NCBI GenBank assembly: GCA_036795455.1
Contig: DAIRET010000019.1
Span: forward strand, 1 to 25,507
Reading direction: 5' to 3'
From: DAIRET01 sp036795455
Lineage (GTDB): Bacteria > Bacteroidota > Ignavibacteria > Ignavibacteriales > Ignavibacteriaceae
Length of the DNA stretch: 25,507 bases
This document shows, piece after piece, positions 25,001 through 25,507 of the stretch. The notes beneath the pieces were generated by a model, which saw nothing but the letters and a program-made list of their open reading frames with translations, made no database searches and was not told where the DNA came from. Each line of letters opens with the position of its first letter. The stretch's first letter is position 1. The translations under genes were made by a program, and so were the position numbers.

Positions 25001-25507
25001 TCCCATTTTATCAGACCAGTCTTTTATCCACTCATTTTCACTGTTAACACCTTCATATACAATTTCTAGTAAACCCCAGGGCTCCAAACCTTCCTTCTGA
25101 GAAAAGCTAGTACCCAACTCTCTAATTAGTTGAATCCTTATAAAGTATCTTAGTTGACTAGTGAATTCCTGACTGTAAGTTTCATCCGAATAGAACTCGT
25201 AGACTTCCGGTGCCAGCATTAACCCAAGATTTTTGTCCTTTGATAGTATTTCAAATAGATGATGTTCAATGTCAGTGATTGATATTGTACTATTCTTTTC
25301 TTTTAAGAATTCATAAATCAAGTGTCTTAAACGATATCTTCTGGCATGATCCTGCATCCATCCTGCTTGAAAGGCAGCATCCTGTCTATTGTCAGTAAAG
25401 ACGATCATCTTCTGACTATCAACCGATTGGGTATTTATCATATTCTGAGCTAATATATGAACATCTGAGACAGTTACGGCTCGCAACGGTCGGATCGGTT
25501 CAATAAA
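22061..25507 (-). CDS. SF2 helicase with DUF1998/MZB region and C-terminal nuclease-like domain (partial, N terminus outside window)
   Basis: The frame is open to the right edge, giving 1148 residues; the DEAD/DEAH lobe must lie beyond. Visible, numbered from the edge: start of RecA lobe 2 with VFTDNRQDAAFQAG near 40-53; a long insertion with a CxxC...CxxxxC zinc-ribbon-like cluster near 322-345 (CSLC, CTTMHC); motif V TPTLELGVDIG near 405; motif VI QRAGRAGRR near 434; a second CxxC/H/C cluster (CTVC...HSERC) near 850-880; and CPNKCETSCYSC near 975, the MZB/DUF1998 four-cysteine motif. The last ~100 residues (VPDFYLED...IAIYLDG...HGN, then RRKVDLI..NILDSRGIHVIEI) resemble Vsr/DUF559 endonucleases, with Tyr at the usual Glu. 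Fused helicase-DUF1998 proteins occur in Druantia (DruE), Dpd-type and MrfA-like systems; DISARM splits them. Defence role is inferred. Confidence 0.85.
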   Translation of the reverse strand, partial: FIEPIRPLRAVTVSDVHILAQNMINTQSVDSQKMIVFTDNRQDAAFQAGWMQDHARRYRLRHLIYEFLKEKNSTISITDIEHHLFEILSKDKNLGLMLAPEVYEFYSDETYSQEFTSQLRYFIRIQLIRELGTSFSQKEGLEPWGLLEIVYEGVNSENEWIKDWSDKMGINPEELTSSISSLLDVFRRNRYIYDNKAPIFSRAWREGDREIQLGYLPLIMGVGGNAIPPKGLIEFPEQTRTSYQAYFRSLRGQSLPVNFIKKWNISPDLLEEFLNSLWKFFIDATKILRPVILKTSNNHDLNAGQPVYQIDTSKIGIRTQWNKYHCSLCQRIHSRPTVNNVCTTMHCRGNLILKEPSKENYNIDLLNHPFAMLMAQEHTAQVPAKRREEIEREFKKRNGRFNCLVATPTLELGVDIGALDMVLMRNVPPLSSNYWQRAGRAGRRQRLAVVYTYCRRSDHDQYFFEEPLRILEGVISTPKFNMKNEIMLRKHVHATVLSELIKISIKKQEELYHSATDIQEVKEILSAAFPTFIKSYLFERDGTYLRIPKDVSLLSIIIQKNEERLVESVLRVFHDYWPEEDKSITDPDKLKGFINKMPSCLQEVVNLMHTRMLWAYNTQEKFLQYQSQRLLTQEEEKVLNRCKNFLRNLNRESQDNYTLNVLSEEGYLPGYGLYGGGIKAFAHQSYIGGGKNHPDFELSRVSTIAVREFVPGNMIYANNGRFRVVIFRITSFDENEKSRRFIVNLEKGKSYIKDLIENSSVQYSGSNLHEISATPISDCDIHYISRISDEELNRFQLPVILLGELKVSRRGGIAYSIGDKEIKLLIGQSLQLVNIGPVDLSFKGKLGYPICTVCGSTRSPYSSDAEIEHFREMHSERCGKVPSNIGLFAEAKVDGILIKQLDSQATATNLAEGILVGANLLLEMERGDLDYIVIQETDETFSLFIYDPMPGGSGLLNQIIQNWFKLIKFSLLRLAECPNKCETSCYSCLRTYYNVFNHYLLDRNYAQKILLQYLDHPIFGYNIPAEEEVRHTESGAGTNIGEKTLGKMLVEAELPKFEEQIRISIGPPYNSTVPDFYLEDTVKNIRIAIYLDGLSKEIHGNIERRKVDLIIRNILDSRGIHVIEIASSDLNDPEIMNLYFSKLANILK

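Noticed and set aside
22061..25507. Assignment as DISARM
   Set aside because: In DISARM the helicase (DrmA) and DUF1998 protein (DrmB) are separate, and no methyltransferase or phospholipase-D gene is in view; here both parts are in one chain.
1..25507. CRISPR arrays, tRNA or rRNA genes, complete insertion sequences
   Set aside because: No regularly spaced repeats, cloverleaf sequence apart from the tmRNA ends, rRNA segment or transposase frame was found by reading both strands.

Overview
The window looks like an AT-rich chromosome segment from the Bacteroidota/Chlorobiota/Ignavibacteria side of the tree. The evidence is a tmRNA whose predicted tag is GEYNYALAA, promoter-like sites of the TTG-N20-TAnnTTTG type, a Bacteroidota-style tyrosine recombinase, several short-lipobox lipoproteins and a PorV/FadL-like outer-membrane protein. 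The exact lineage is inference; no 16S rRNA is present.

Layout. (1) 1-1892, + strand: a conserved translation operon made of the tail of rpsP, a KH-domain protein (khpA), rimM, trmD and rplS, packed with 1-11 bp overlaps. (2) 1908-2023: a 116-bp element with about 19-bp imperfect terminal inverted repeats, followed by an MqnA/MqnD-like gene (2036-2797). (3) 2814-7261, - strand: probable operon adenosine deaminase (TTG start) - unknown 111-aa protein - urocanate hydratase - D-3-phosphoglycerate dehydrogenase, ending in an intrinsic terminator. (4) 7376-8990, + strand: promoter, TPR protein, DUF3467-type protein, strong terminator. (5) 9114-12614, + strand: large lipoprotein and outer-membrane barrel protein. 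(6) 12615-15060, - strand: two LptF/LptG-family permeases for LPS export; the likely terminator of the convergent barrel gene lies inside the second permease gene. (7) 15176-20275, + strand: a lipoprotein gene broken by a one-base frameshift at an A7 run, an M20 dipeptidase, a lipoprotein with an EF-hand-like loop, a YgfZ/GcvT-like folate-binding protein and a PduO-type cobalamin adenosyltransferase. (8) 20292-20642: ssrA (tmRNA).

Accessory part. Immediately after the 3' end of ssrA, a classic integration target, lie a terminator, a tyrosine recombinase (20807-22069, +) and, convergent with it, a large protein that runs off the right edge (22061-25507, -). That protein has the C-terminal lobe of an SF2 helicase, a DUF1998/MZB-type four-cysteine motif and a C-terminal domain resembling Vsr/DUF559 endonucleases. 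This reads as the left end of an ssrA-integrated genomic island carrying a probable DNA-processing or phage-defence helicase (Druantia DruE-, MrfA- or Dpd-like). The helicase N-terminal lobe, partner genes and right attachment site are outside the window, so the system cannot be named from here. No CRISPR array, tRNA, rRNA or complete insertion sequence was seen.
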